Positions 54,159 to 61,415 of a stretch of DNA of 64,000 nt are shown piece by piece. The position numbers and the translations under genes are program-made. The DNA lies in contig NZ_JBNPMC010000003.1 in assembly GCF_050313795.1 (NCBI RefSeq), positions 62,001 to 126,000 of the forward strand. Direction: 5' to 3'. Origin of the DNA: CAMBRQ01 sp945870325 (GTDB taxonomy: Bacteria; Bacillota; Clostridia; Lachnospirales; Lachnospiraceae). The notes beneath the pieces were generated by a model that worked only from the letters and a program-made list of their open reading frames with translations, was not told the origin of the DNA and made no database searches. Positions within the stretch are counted from its first letter, which is position 1; each line of letters starts with the position of its first letter.

Positions 54159-54854
54159 ATGAGGAGAAAGAAGAGAAAATACCGCAGAAGATTAACGGAA
54201 GCGCAAAAGAAAAGAAAGGTCCAGCGTAATATACGTCTGGGCCTGATTTTATTATTAATACTGACAGTTCTGCTTATTCTGGTAAAGTTTTTAAAACCCA
54301 CATGGCTGACCAATAAGTACGTTGAATTAAAAGGAGATAAGATTGAAGCAGTGAAGCCGGATATTGATGTGGAGTTATTGACAGTTAATCCTTATTCCAG
54401 ACCAGGGACTCCAACCAATAAGATCACTGGTATCGTGGTCCATTATACGGCGAATCCGGGGGCAACGGCCATGGATAACAGGAATTATTTTGAAGGGCTT
54501 AAAGACGGGCATGATACGCAGGCAAGCAGTAATTTTATCGTGGGATTAGAAGGTGAGATTGTACAGTGTGTTCCTACCTGGGAGATGGCTTATGCTTCCA
54601 ATAGCCGTAATATAGACACGGTATCTATTGAATGCTGCCATCCTGACGAGACGGGAGAATTCAACAGAGAGACATATCGGTCTATGGTGCAGCTGTGTGC
54701 GTGGCTTTGCATGAAGTTCGATCTGAACGAGGAGGATGTGATCCGTCACTATGATGTGACTGGCAAGAATTGCCCGAAATATTTTGTGGAGAATGAAGAA
54801 GCGTGGGTGAATTTTAAGGCAGATATTAAAGAAGCAATTGAAAATACGAAATAG
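54159..54854 (+). CDS. N-acetylmuramoyl-L-alanine amidase (Amidase_2/PGRP fold), membrane-anchored
   Basis: 231 residues. Basic N-terminus, membrane helix at about 25-44 (LGLILLLILTVLLILVKFL), then an extracellular amidase_2 domain: TGIVVHYTANPGATAMDNRN with the first zinc His, SSNFIVGLEGEIVQCVPTWE, NSRNIDTVSIECCHPDETGE and VIRHYDVTGKNCPKYF with the second zinc His and the Cys/Lys motif. Cleaves the lactyl-amide bond of peptidoglycan. Confidence 0.9.
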   Translation: MRRKKRKYRRRLTEAQKKRKVQRNIRLGLILLLILTVLLILVKFLKPTWLTNKYVELKGDKIEAVKPDIDVELLTVNPYSRPGTPTNKITGIVVHYTANPGATAMDNRNYFEGLKDGHDTQASSNFIVGLEGEIVQCVPTWEMAYASNSRNIDTVSIECCHPDETGEFNRETYRSMVQLCAWLCMKFDLNEEDVIRHYDVTGKNCPKYFVENEEAWVNFKADIKEAIENTK

Positions 54855-54905
54855 TTAGGGAATACAGATGAAAGAAAAATACCAAAGAGGAAATGAAGGA
54901 AAATC

Positions 54906-54934
54906 TTGCGGAATGCCAGGTTTATTGATATAAT
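54906..54934 (+). promoter_or_regulatory. Predicted promoter of aroQ-aroK fusion
   Basis: TTGCGG at 54906-54911, 17-nt spacer, TATAAT at 54929-54934. Confidence 0.6.
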
Positions 54935-54982
54935 ACACGAGTGTGTGATGGATGCCAGGTAATGGAAATGGAGAGAAAAACG

Positions 54983-55768
54983 ATGAACGATTTAGAGATG
55001 TACAGAGAGCAGTTAGGTCTGTGTGATGATAAGATTATTGATGCTTTGGTAGAGCGTAATTCAATTGTAGAAAAGATTATGACATATAAGGAAACTTATG
55101 GAATGCCAATCTTACAACCGCGGCAGGAAGAGAAGCAGAGGGCAAGGCTGGAAGAGAAACTGGTAGGAAATAAGTACAAAGATGAGATCTATGATGTATT
55201 CAGACGCATTCTGAAGAACAGTAAGAGAATCCAGGCGAGAAAGTTATTCGATTATAATATTGTGTTGATTGGTTTCATGGGAGCCGGCAAGTCGACAATC
55301 TCTGATTATTTAAGCACCATGTTTGCTATGGATATCGTAGAGATGGATCAGGTGATTGCGAATCGCGAAGAGATGAGCATTCCGGATATTTTTGCAACAT
55401 ATGGAGAAGAATATTTCCGTGATCTGGAAACGAATCTCTTGATAGAGATGCAGTCTCACAAGAATACGGTCATCTCCTGTGGAGGTGGTGCGGCATTGAG
55501 AGAGCGCAATGTCGCAGAGATGAAGAAGAACGGCAAGGTGGTGCTTCTGACAGCAAGCCCGGAGACCATCTATGACCGCGTGAAGGACAGTGATGACAGA
55601 CCGGTATTGAATGGCAGAAAGAATGTAAAAGGCATCTCTGAACTGATGGAGCAGCGCCGAGAGAAATACGAGGTGGCAGCAGATATTGTAATTAATACAG
55701 ATAATAAGACGGTTCTTCAGATATGTGAAGAATTAGTACAGAGACTGACAGAAACGGATGAAGATTAA
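54983..55768 (+). CDS. Chorismate mutase-shikimate kinase fusion
   Basis: 261 residues from ATG 54983, which has GGAGA 8 nt upstream; earlier in-frame ATG/GTG codons (54941, 54962, 54968) lack one. Residues 1-85 are an AroQ-type helical chorismate mutase (YREQLGLCDDKIIDALVERN, SIVEKIMTYKE). Residues 90-261 are shikimate kinase with Walker A IGFMGAGKSTISDYL, EMDQVIA, YFRDLETNLL and CGGGAALRERN. The two activities are not consecutive in the pathway (kinase before, mutase after chorismate). Overlaps yqeG by one base. Confidence 0.92.
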   Translation: MNDLEMYREQLGLCDDKIIDALVERNSIVEKIMTYKETYGMPILQPRQEEKQRARLEEKLVGNKYKDEIYDVFRRILKNSKRIQARKLFDYNIVLIGFMGAGKSTISDYLSTMFAMDIVEMDQVIANREEMSIPDIFATYGEEYFRDLETNLLIEMQSHKNTVISCGGGAALRERNVAEMKKNGKVVLLTASPETIYDRVKDSDDRPVLNGRKNVKGISELMEQRREKYEVAADIVINTDNKTVLQICEELVQRLTETDED

Positions 55769-56271
55769 TGTTTGATATGTTTTTTCCTGACAGATATGTA
55801 GCCTCTACATATGTCATTGATTTTGAAAAATTGTATGAGGAAGGATACCGGGGGCTGATTTTTGACATTGATAATACGCTGGTTCCCCACGGAGCGCCTG
55901 CTGATGCAAGGGCGGTGGCTTTATTCGCACGGCTTAAGAAGATTGGTTTCAGGTGCTGTCTGATCTCGAATAACCAGGAGCCGAGGGTGAAGATGTTCAA
56001 CCAGGACATCCAGGTGGATTATGTGTACGATGCTCATAAGCCATCTACGAAGAACTACATCAAAGCCATGGAGATTATGGGAACCGACAGGAGTAATTCT
56101 ATGTTTATCGGTGACCAGCTTTTTACGGATGTCTGGGGAGCGAAGCGGGCAGGAATCAGTAATATTCTGGTGAAACCAATCCATCCAAAGGAAGAGATTC
56201 AGATTGTGCTGAAGCGTTATCTGGAGAAAATTGTGCTGCATTTTTATAAGAGAAGTCTGAAACAGCATTAG
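55768..56271 (+). CDS. yqeG: YqeG family HAD IIIA-type phosphatase
   Basis: 167 residues. HAD motif I is LIFDIDNTLVPHG near 33, motif II LISNNQEP, and motif IV MFIGDQLFTDVWGAKRAGIS. Related to phosphatidylglycerophosphate phosphatase-type HADs; substrate not established in Firmicutes. The ATG overlaps the last base of the upstream stop (TAATG), so translation is coupled to the fusion gene. Confidence 0.92.
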   Translation: MFDMFFPDRYVASTYVIDFEKLYEEGYRGLIFDIDNTLVPHGAPADARAVALFARLKKIGFRCCLISNNQEPRVKMFNQDIQVDYVYDAHKPSTKNYIKAMEIMGTDRSNSMFIGDQLFTDVWGAKRAGISNILVKPIHPKEEIQIVLKRYLEKIVLHFYKRSLKQH

Positions 56272-56296
56272 AATGGCGAATCACGGCAAAAAAAGG

Positions 56297-56325
56297 TTGA
56301 AAAAAGGCGTAATCTATTATAGAAT
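56297..56325 (+). promoter_or_regulatory. Predicted promoter of efp
   Basis: TTGAAA at 56297-56302, 17-nt spacer, TAGAAT at 56320-56325. Confidence 0.65.
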
Positions 56326-56385
56326 GAATAAAGTGAAAAGAACGTTAAGTGTCCATCTGGGGCACGATTTAAGGAGGATTATATA

Positions 56386-56949
56386 ATGGCTAAGAAAAGC
56401 GCAGGCGAATTTAGAAATGGTATGACCCTGGAGATCGAGGGAAACGTATATCAGGTATTAGAGTTCCTTCACGTAAAACCAGGTAAAGGTGCCGCTTTCG
56501 TTCGTACCAAACTTAAAAATGTAATCGATGGTGGAGTTGTAGAGAGAACTTTCCGTCCTACAGAGTCTTATGATGAAGCTTATATCGAGAGAAAAAAGAT
56601 GCAGTATCTGTATAGCGACGGAGATTTGTATTATTTCATGGATCAGGAGACATATGACCAGATTCCGGTAAGCAAGGATACGGTTGGCGATTCTTTGAAG
56701 TTTGTAAAAGAGAATGAGGAAGTAACTGTAATCTCTTATCAGGGCAATCCGTTCTCTATTGAGCCGCCACTTACTGTTGAACTTCTGATTACAGAGTCTG
56801 AACCAGGTGTTAAGGGTAACACAGCAACAGGTGCTACAAAGCCGGCAATTCTTGAGACAGGTGCTCAGGTTATGGTTCCTCTGTTTGTAGAGCAGGGAGA
56901 GACGATCAAGATTGATACACGTACAGGAGAATACCTGTCCAGAGCATAA
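56386..56949 (+). CDS. efp: Elongation factor P
   Basis: 187 residues, normal length. Rescues ribosomes stalled at polyproline. Domain I has [20 protein letters not shown] with the tip Lys that is modified in many bacteria. Domain III ends with [28 protein letters not shown] upstream of the ATG. Located after the yqeG gene and followed by a terminator. Confidence 0.97.
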   Translation: MAKKSAGEFRNGMTLEIEGNVYQVLEFLHVKPGKGAAFVRTKLKNVIDGGVVERTFRPTESYDEAYIERKKMQYLYSDGDLYYFMDQETYDQIPVSKDTVGDSLKFVKENEEVTVISYQGNPFSIEPPLTVELLITESEPGVKGNTATGATKPAILETGAQVMVPLFVEQGETIKIDTRTGEYLSRA

Positions 56950-57000
56950 GCAGAATATTTGTAAATAATGTGAAGATGATGTCGAAAGATGTCTAACGAA

Positions 57001-57029
57001 AAGCCTTGCCATATGTGCAGGGCTTTTTT
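57001..57029 (+). terminator. Intrinsic terminator after efp
   Basis: AAGCCTTGC (57001-57009) / GCAGGGCTT (57017-57025) with one G-T wobble and a T run. Confidence 0.85.
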
Positions 57030-57138
57030 ATAATGATATTACCATAATATTTATAATCATATTCTAATTGATTCACAGGCAGAATTCCTGCCGGTTTCCA
57101 TGAAAAGATTCAGATGCTGCAGTAAAGGAAGGAGTTCA

Positions 57139-58014
57139 ATGAATTATTATCAGTTTATCCATGCAGTAGAAGTGAAGGTAAAGGAGGGGGTCGAAGACAA
57201 TATCACCGTATATATCCAGACGTCTGTTAAGAATAATGGCACAAGAAGACTGGGTATAACACTTGCAGAAAGAGGGATTAATATATCGCCTACAATCTAT
57301 CTTGAAGAATATTATCAGCAGTTTCAGCAGGGGAATTCTGTAGATGATATTGCGGGGGATATCCTGAGGCTGTATAGAGAGATCCGTTTCCAGAGATCCT
57401 GGGAAGGTGAGTTCATCAGGGATTACCAGAAGATTGAGGGGAAGATTGTCTATCATCTGGTGAACCGTGAGGCGAATAAAGAACTGTTAAAGGAAGTACC
57501 ATATGAAGAATACCTGGATCTTGCAATCATCTTCTATGTGTTGCTGGAGGTGAATTCTTATGGGATGGCATCCATGTTGATCCGGGATGAGCACCTGAAG
57601 ATGTGGGGCGTGACGGATAAGGAGATCTACCAGAGGGCATGTCAGAATACATGGAGGGTTCTGCCCTATGAGTTCGAGACGATGCATGCCGTGATTGAAG
57701 AACTTACCGGAGATGAAGAGCCGGAGGAAAAAGACGTGCTGTATATCTTGAGTAACCGCATCCGCAGTTATGGCGCTGCGGCAATCTTGTATGAGAATCG
57801 TCTGGAGGGAATCGGAGATTATCTGAAGGAGAATTATTACGTTCTTCCAAGCAGTGTACATGAGATGATCATTGTGCCGGAAAGCGAAGCACCGGGAAAA
57901 GAGGAATTGTGCTGCCTGGTGACGGAGATTAATGAAACGCAGGTGGATGAAGAAGAGGTGCTGTCGAATCAGGTATATTATTACGACAGGAAGAAGAGAA
58001 AACTGCTTTTATAG
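57139..58014 (+). CDS. DUF5688 family protein
   Basis: 291 residues from ATG 57139 (AAGGAAGGAG upstream; the frame is open 13 codons further without a ribosome site). Soluble. RRLGITLAERGINISPTIYL, RSWEGEFIRDYQKIEGKIVY and CQNTWRVLPYEFETMHAVIE match the DUF5688 family common in Lachnospiraceae, which is often multi-copy and of unknown function. Monocistronic between two terminators. Confidence 0.8.
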   Translation: MNYYQFIHAVEVKVKEGVEDNITVYIQTSVKNNGTRRLGITLAERGINISPTIYLEEYYQQFQQGNSVDDIAGDILRLYREIRFQRSWEGEFIRDYQKIEGKIVYHLVNREANKELLKEVPYEEYLDLAIIFYVLLEVNSYGMASMLIRDEHLKMWGVTDKEIYQRACQNTWRVLPYEFETMHAVIEELTGDEEPEEKDVLYILSNRIRSYGAAAILYENRLEGIGDYLKENYYVLPSSVHEMIIVPESEAPGKEELCCLVTEINETQVDEEEVLSNQVYYYDRKKRKLLL

Positions 58015-58040
58015 GAGAGATATCAAGCAAATAAATAAAA

Positions 58041-58090
58041 AAAGTAAAGGAAATGTGAGATTTGTCGAGATCATTTCCTTTACTTTATGG
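58041..58090 (+). terminator. Intrinsic terminator after the DUF5688 gene
   Basis: Perfect 15-bp arms AAAGTAAAGGAAATG (58041-58055) / CATTTCCTTTACTTT (58072-58086), 16-nt loop. Confidence 0.8.
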
Positions 58091-58172
58091 AAAAATTGTG
58101 TTAATATAACAAATGCAATTTCATATTAGTTGTATCTTATTGGACAGGCATTGTCCGGTAAGAAGGTATTAT

Positions 58173-58244
58173 GCACCCGTAGCTCAGGGGATAGAGCACC
58201 GCCCTCCGGAGGCGGGAGCGGCGGTTCGAATCCGCCCGGGTGTG
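58173..58244 (+). tRNA. tRNA-Arg (anticodon CCG)
   Basis: 72-nt cloverleaf. Acceptor GCACCCG / CGGGTGT with a G1-U72 wobble, D arm GCTC/GAGC, anticodon stem CCGCC/GGCGG around loop CTCCGGA (anticodon CCG), T arm GGCGG-TTCGAAT-CCGCC, discriminator G73. CCA is not encoded. Reads CGG codons. Open frames over it on either strand are not genes. A T-rich hairpin follows. Confidence 0.95.
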
Positions 58245-58246
58245 TA

Positions 58247-58281
58247 TTTTTTATCGTATGGAAATCCCGTATGATAAAACT
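58247..58281 (+). terminator. Probable terminator hairpin after tRNA-Arg
   Basis: TTTTTTATCGTATGG pairs with CCGTATGATAAAAC through wobble pairs, directly after the tRNA, with a T run on its 5' side. Termination strength is uncertain because no T run follows the stem. Confidence 0.45.
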
Positions 58282-58286
58282 TAAAG

Positions 58287-58350
58287 TTGCAAAAGCATCC
58301 GGAGGGAACTGCCGGTGGCAGGTCCTATAGGTGCATATGGAGGTAGTCTT
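58287..58350 (+). repeat. Short structured repeat S2 (upstream of the 58351 gene)
   Basis: TTGCAAAAGCATCC, hairpin GGAACTGCC-GGT-GGCAGGTCC, then GGTGCAT and AGTCTT, matching S1 and S3. Its 3' end contains the GGAGG ribosome site of the following gene, so the fold could affect translation. Confidence 0.65.
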
Positions 58351-58980
58351 ATGGAAGGAAGAAGAAAAGACTACTCTGTCAGTTACCTGAAGCACAGAAG
58401 ATGTGGAATCATAGGCATTCTGGTTGTGCTGGTATTGATCATAGGAGTAGCTGGATCTGACCTTACCGAAGCAAAAGTCCAGAAAGCACAAAAGACGAAT
58501 TCTGACAGTATGAAGGTGGAGAATAGAGGGTGTGAGACCATGGAACTGAATCCGCTCAGACTGGAGGAATATCCGGAAGTTACCAGTGCTGTAAAAGAGT
58601 ATTATAAGCGACTGGGAGAGAAAGCCAGTTTTGTAGAATCTTATGATGATGTCAGTGTTTATACAAAACAGGGGAAATATAAAGGTACATATGTGGCATT
58701 CGCCAGATATGACATGAAGATAAAGGATATCTATACGAAGGTGCCAGGGCTTGGCACAGTTTATGTGGAAGCGGATCAGGAAGGCGCATGGAAAGTCAGT
58801 CCGGATGTTGATGATGAAGGAGTAAAAGCATATATTCAGGAGATCGCGCAGCATGAAGATGTACAGGCTCTTATGAATGAGACGCAGGAAGCATATCATG
58901 AAGCGGTTCAGTCGGATGCTTTACTTCAGGAGGCGCTGATGGATTTGAAAGATGCTTATGAAGATTCCACTGGGAGTTAA
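58351..58980 (+). CDS. Hypothetical membrane-anchored extracellular protein
   Basis: 209 residues from ATG 58351 (GGAGG at 58339-58343); the frame is open 12 codons further upstream through the S2 repeat. Basic N-terminus, then one membrane helix at about 18-36 (GIIGILVVLVLIIGVAGSD), then an extracellular domain. The part around KLGEKASFVESYDDVSVYTK-like positions 85-105 and FARYDMKIKDIYTKVPGLGT suggests an NTF2-like or SnoaL-type fold. The C-terminus is helical and acidic. I do not recognise a named family. Confidence 0.7.
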   Translation: MEGRRKDYSVSYLKHRRCGIIGILVVLVLIIGVAGSDLTEAKVQKAQKTNSDSMKVENRGCETMELNPLRLEEYPEVTSAVKEYYKRLGEKASFVESYDDVSVYTKQGKYKGTYVAFARYDMKIKDIYTKVPGLGTVYVEADQEGAWKVSPDVDDEGVKAYIQEIAQHEDVQALMNETQEAYHEAVQSDALLQEALMDLKDAYEDSTGS

Positions 58981-58993
58981 AGAGATTTTAAGG

Positions 58994-59033
58994 GGTCAGA
59001 TCCCTGTAAGTATGCAGAGATCTGATCTTTTTT
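58994..59033 (+). terminator. Intrinsic terminator before azlC
   Basis: GGTCAGATC (58994-59002) / GATCTGATC (59019-59027), one wobble pair, six T. Confidence 0.85.
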
Positions 59034-59122
59034 GTTGCAAGCATCCGGAGGGAACTGCCGGTGGCAGATCCTGTAGGTTGCCATAGCATCCGGAACTGCT
59101 GATAGCGGGTTTCGTAGATGTG
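59034..59122 (+). repeat. Short structured repeat S3 with degenerate tandem copy (upstream of azlC)
   Basis: First copy 59034-59085: TTGCAAGCATCC, hairpin GGAACTGCC-GGT-GGCAGATCC, TGTAGGTTG. The second copy, 59086-59122, starts GCATCCGGAACTGCT and can form a similar hairpin with AGCGGGTTTC, closed by GCATC/GATGT. It lies between a terminator and azlC, same strand. Confidence 0.6.
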
Positions 59123-59157
59123 AAAAATATATAAGAGGTACGAAAGAAGGAAGAAGT

Positions 59158-59865
59158 ATGTCTGGTTACAAGGAGGCATTCAAAAAAGCATTTCCGTATA
59201 CGATTCCGGTACTGACCGGGTATCTGTTTATTGGAATTGCATTTGGGATAATGTATGCGGAGAAGGGGTATTCTTTTCTGTGGGCGATGTTGATGAGTTT
59301 GTTGGTGTATGCGGGTTCGGGTCAGTATCTGGCGGTGAATTTTTTTGCTCCCGGAGTTTCATTCTTTCAGGTGATATTCATGACCCTGATGGTGAATGTA
59401 AGACACATATTCTATGGAATCTCATTGCTTGAAAAATTCAATAGTATGGGGAAAAAGCGCTGGTATATGATATTCGGTCTGACGGATGAGACATATTCCC
59501 TGCTCTGTACGACGAAAGTGCCGGAAGGGGTTGCAGAGGATAAGTTCTTGTTTGCAATATCGCTTATGGATCAGTCGTACTGGGTTCTTGGATCGGCAAT
59601 TGGTGCATTGGCGGGAACCTTGATTCCGTTTCATTCAGAGGGAATTGATTTCGCTATGACGGCACTGTTCGTAGTGATCTTTGTGGAACAATGGATGGAC
59701 CGGAAGAACCGGATTCCTGAGGTGATCGGAGTGGCAGCGGCTTTCATCTGCCTTCAGATATTCGGGGCTGATAGTTTCGTGCTGCCGACGATGCTGTTCA
59801 TTATTATGATACTTCTGGTGGCAAGAACCAGATTGGAGAGGAAGGGGGATGCGATATGCCAGTGA
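59158..59865 (+). CDS. azlC: AzlC family branched-chain amino acid exporter, large subunit
   Basis: 235 residues, about six membrane helices. TGYLFIGIAFGIMYAEKGYS, VYAGSGQYLAVNFFAPGVSF, VNVRHIFYGISLLEKF and FGLTDETYSLLCT are hallmark AzlC segments. Works with AzlD to export leucine-type amino acids or analogues. Overlaps azlD by 10 nt. Confidence 0.93.
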   Translation: MSGYKEAFKKAFPYTIPVLTGYLFIGIAFGIMYAEKGYSFLWAMLMSLLVYAGSGQYLAVNFFAPGVSFFQVIFMTLMVNVRHIFYGISLLEKFNSMGKKRWYMIFGLTDETYSLLCTTKVPEGVAEDKFLFAISLMDQSYWVLGSAIGALAGTLIPFHSEGIDFAMTALFVVIFVEQWMDRKNRIPEVIGVAAAFICLQIFGADSFVLPTMLFIIMILLVARTRLERKGDAICQ

Positions 59866-60188
59866 GTGCGGCAAGATCGCTTGCAATTATCTTAGTTGTG
59901 GCAGCAGCCACATTCGCTACGAGAGTAGTGCCTTTCCTGGTATTTCCGAAGGGGAAGGAGATACCTCCGCTGATCCAGTATCTGGGGAAGGTACTGACGC
60001 CGGCGGTAATAGGGATGCTTGTTGTCTATTGCCTTAAATCAACTCCGGTTCTGGACGCGCCGCATGGGCTTCCGGAAACGATCGCGGTGGCGGTTACTGC
60101 GGGGCTGCATGTGTGGAAGCGGAATAATCTTTTGAGTATTGGGGTGGGGACGGTATTGTATATGGTGTTGATTCAGGGGGTGTTTTAG
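59856..60188 (+). CDS. azlD: AzlD family branched-chain amino acid exporter, small subunit
   Basis: 110 residues, about four membrane helices. ATFATRVVPFLVFPKGKEIP, LGKVLTPAVIGMLVVYCLK and TAGLHVWKRNNLLSIGVGT fit AzlD. GAGGAAGGGGG lies upstream inside azlC. Its stop is followed after about 22 nt by element E5. Confidence 0.93.
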   Translation: MPVSAARSLAIILVVAAATFATRVVPFLVFPKGKEIPPLIQYLGKVLTPAVIGMLVVYCLKSTPVLDAPHGLPETIAVAVTAGLHVWKRNNLLSIGVGTVLYMVLIQGVF

Positions 60189-60210
60189 AGGAATGTTGGT
60201 TTGGGTCGAA

Positions 60211-60513
60211 GGGGGACGGCGCGAGGGTGCATAATGGGTGGCTGAGGGCGGAACCTTTCGGTAAGAAAACGTAACATCAAAATGAGCGATTCTTTCGCAA
60301 TCGGGCATATTCGCCGTGAGCCCTTGATGGGCTCGCGACTCAGATGCCCTCGAAACTTGGATTTGTGATCCAAGTTTCGTGCGAAAGGATCGCTCATTTT
60401 GATGCAACGTTTTCTAGACCTCAGAGGACGCCCCAGCCACCCATTATGCACCCTCGCGCTTGTGCGCGTTCGGGGGATTGGCGTTTCCTCTGGGAGGGGA
60501 TGCCGGCGGGTGC
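60211..60513 (+). repeat. Long palindromic element E5 (3' of azlD)
   Basis: 5' box GGGGGACGGC (60211-60220). Perfect 26-bp outer stem at 60219-60244 and 60434-60459 (starts GCGCGAGGGTGC), second long stem around AAAATGAGCGAT. Hairpin A is at 60303-60349 (GGGCAT/ATGCCC, inner ATTCGCC and ACTCAG, TTGA loop), hairpin B at 60351-60379. The 3' box GGGAGGGGATGCCGGCGGG begins at 60492. The element lies between convergent azlD and the rubredoxin gene. Confidence 0.92.
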
Positions 60514-60587
60514 AAAGGGGAGGTCGTTGGTGGAAAGATAACAGGTGGATTCAATCAACTCTTTGACGTACACCTTGTCATAAATTC

Positions 60588-61247
60588 TTATAATGCTTTG
60601 AATTTTTCTTTGCCTTGTTTGCAGATTGGGCAGGTGTAATCTTGTGGTAGTTCTTCGAAAGGGATGTCTCCGTCGTATACATAGCCGCAGATGCTGCAGG
60701 TCCACTTTTTGGTAGAAGAATCATTGGGGATGTCATTAGCGGCATCTTCTTCTGGCAGATAGGTTGGTGCGTTTTTGGGGCTTTTTCCTTTTACTACTTT
60801 GTGGTAGTATGCGTAGGTCATGGCTGGAGCGGTTCCGATGGTGTCACAGTCGATGACTTCGCCTAAGAATACGGTATGGGTTGAAGTCTCCATCTTATCG
60901 ATGACCCGACAGACAATATATCCGCAGGAATCATTTACGATAGGCAGTCCTTCTTTGACGCTATAGTCAACGCTGTCGAATTTGTTCACATCCTTGCCTG
61001 ACTGGAAGCCGAATCTTCCGATGAGGGAGGAGTCTGATTCCTCTGAGAGGATGGATACTGCGAACATGCCTGTGCTGGCGATGCAGGAATTGGTATAGTT
61101 ATCATGGTTCATGCTCACGGCGATGGTAGCAGGAGATGAAGTGATCTGCATGATGCTGTTGGCGATGCAGCCGGTGTTACGTTCCTGGTCTAGGGATGAG
61201 ACAACATAGACGCCATAGGATAGATTGCGAAATACTTTTGTATTCAT
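60588..61247 (-). CDS. Flavin reductase-rubredoxin fusion (high molecular weight rubredoxin type)
   Basis: 219 residues. Residues 1-150 form an FMN-binding flavin reductase domain (GVYVVSSLDQERNTGCIANS, VSMNHDNYTNSCI, AVSILSEESD). Residues 165-219 are rubredoxin with two Cys-x-x-Cys: WTCSICGYVYDGD and YTCPICKQGKEKF. In Clostridia such proteins pass electrons from NADH to flavodiiron or peroxide-reducing partners in oxygen defence. AGGAGGG upstream of the ATG. Its own promoter lies at 61293-61321. Confidence 0.93.
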   Translation of the reverse strand: MNTKVFRNLSYGVYVVSSLDQERNTGCIANSIMQITSSPATIAVSMNHDNYTNSCIASTGMFAVSILSEESDSSLIGRFGFQSGKDVNKFDSVDYSVKEGLPIVNDSCGYIVCRVIDKMETSTHTVFLGEVIDCDTIGTAPAMTYAYYHKVVKGKSPKNAPTYLPEEDAANDIPNDSSTKKWTCSICGYVYDGDIPFEELPQDYTCPICKQGKEKFKAL

Positions 61248-61264
61248 GGGATTCCCTCCTTAAT

Positions 61265-61321
61265 AATATAATAATAGTAATTGTTATTAATTATATTATC
61301 ATATTCTTCCATTTTTTGCAA
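61265..61321 (-). promoter_or_regulatory. Promoter and AT-rich dyad of the rubredoxin gene
   Basis: Minus strand TTGCAA (61316-61321), 17-nt spacer, TAATAT (61293-61298). Downstream is an AT-rich dyad TAATAGTAATTGTTATTA (61272-61289), which resembles Fur/PerR-type sites only loosely. Confidence 0.5.
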
Positions 61322-61340
61322 TAAGAGTTTGAATATTAGG

Positions 61341-61369
61341 TTGTTGCGCGGATTTCCTTGTGTTAGAAT
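61341..61369 (+). promoter_or_regulatory. Predicted promoter of argS
   Basis: TTGTTG at 61341-61346, 17-nt spacer, TAGAAT at 61364-61369. No T-box leader features between it and the ATG. Confidence 0.5.
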
Positions 61370-61415
61370 ACTAAGTAGACTTTTGGGCTGAAGATGGAGA
61401 AATGGAGGAAATGAC

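Noticed and set aside
58126..58899. 257-codon minus-strand open frame
   Set aside because: It covers tRNA-Arg, repeat S2 and the opposite strand of a better-supported gene with a ribosome site.
60185..60541. Open frames on both strands near azlD
   Set aside because: They lie in element E5, and their translations mirror the palindrome.
61370..61415. T-box leader for argS
   Set aside because: The space between promoter and start is too short, and no T-box motif or specifier hairpin is present.
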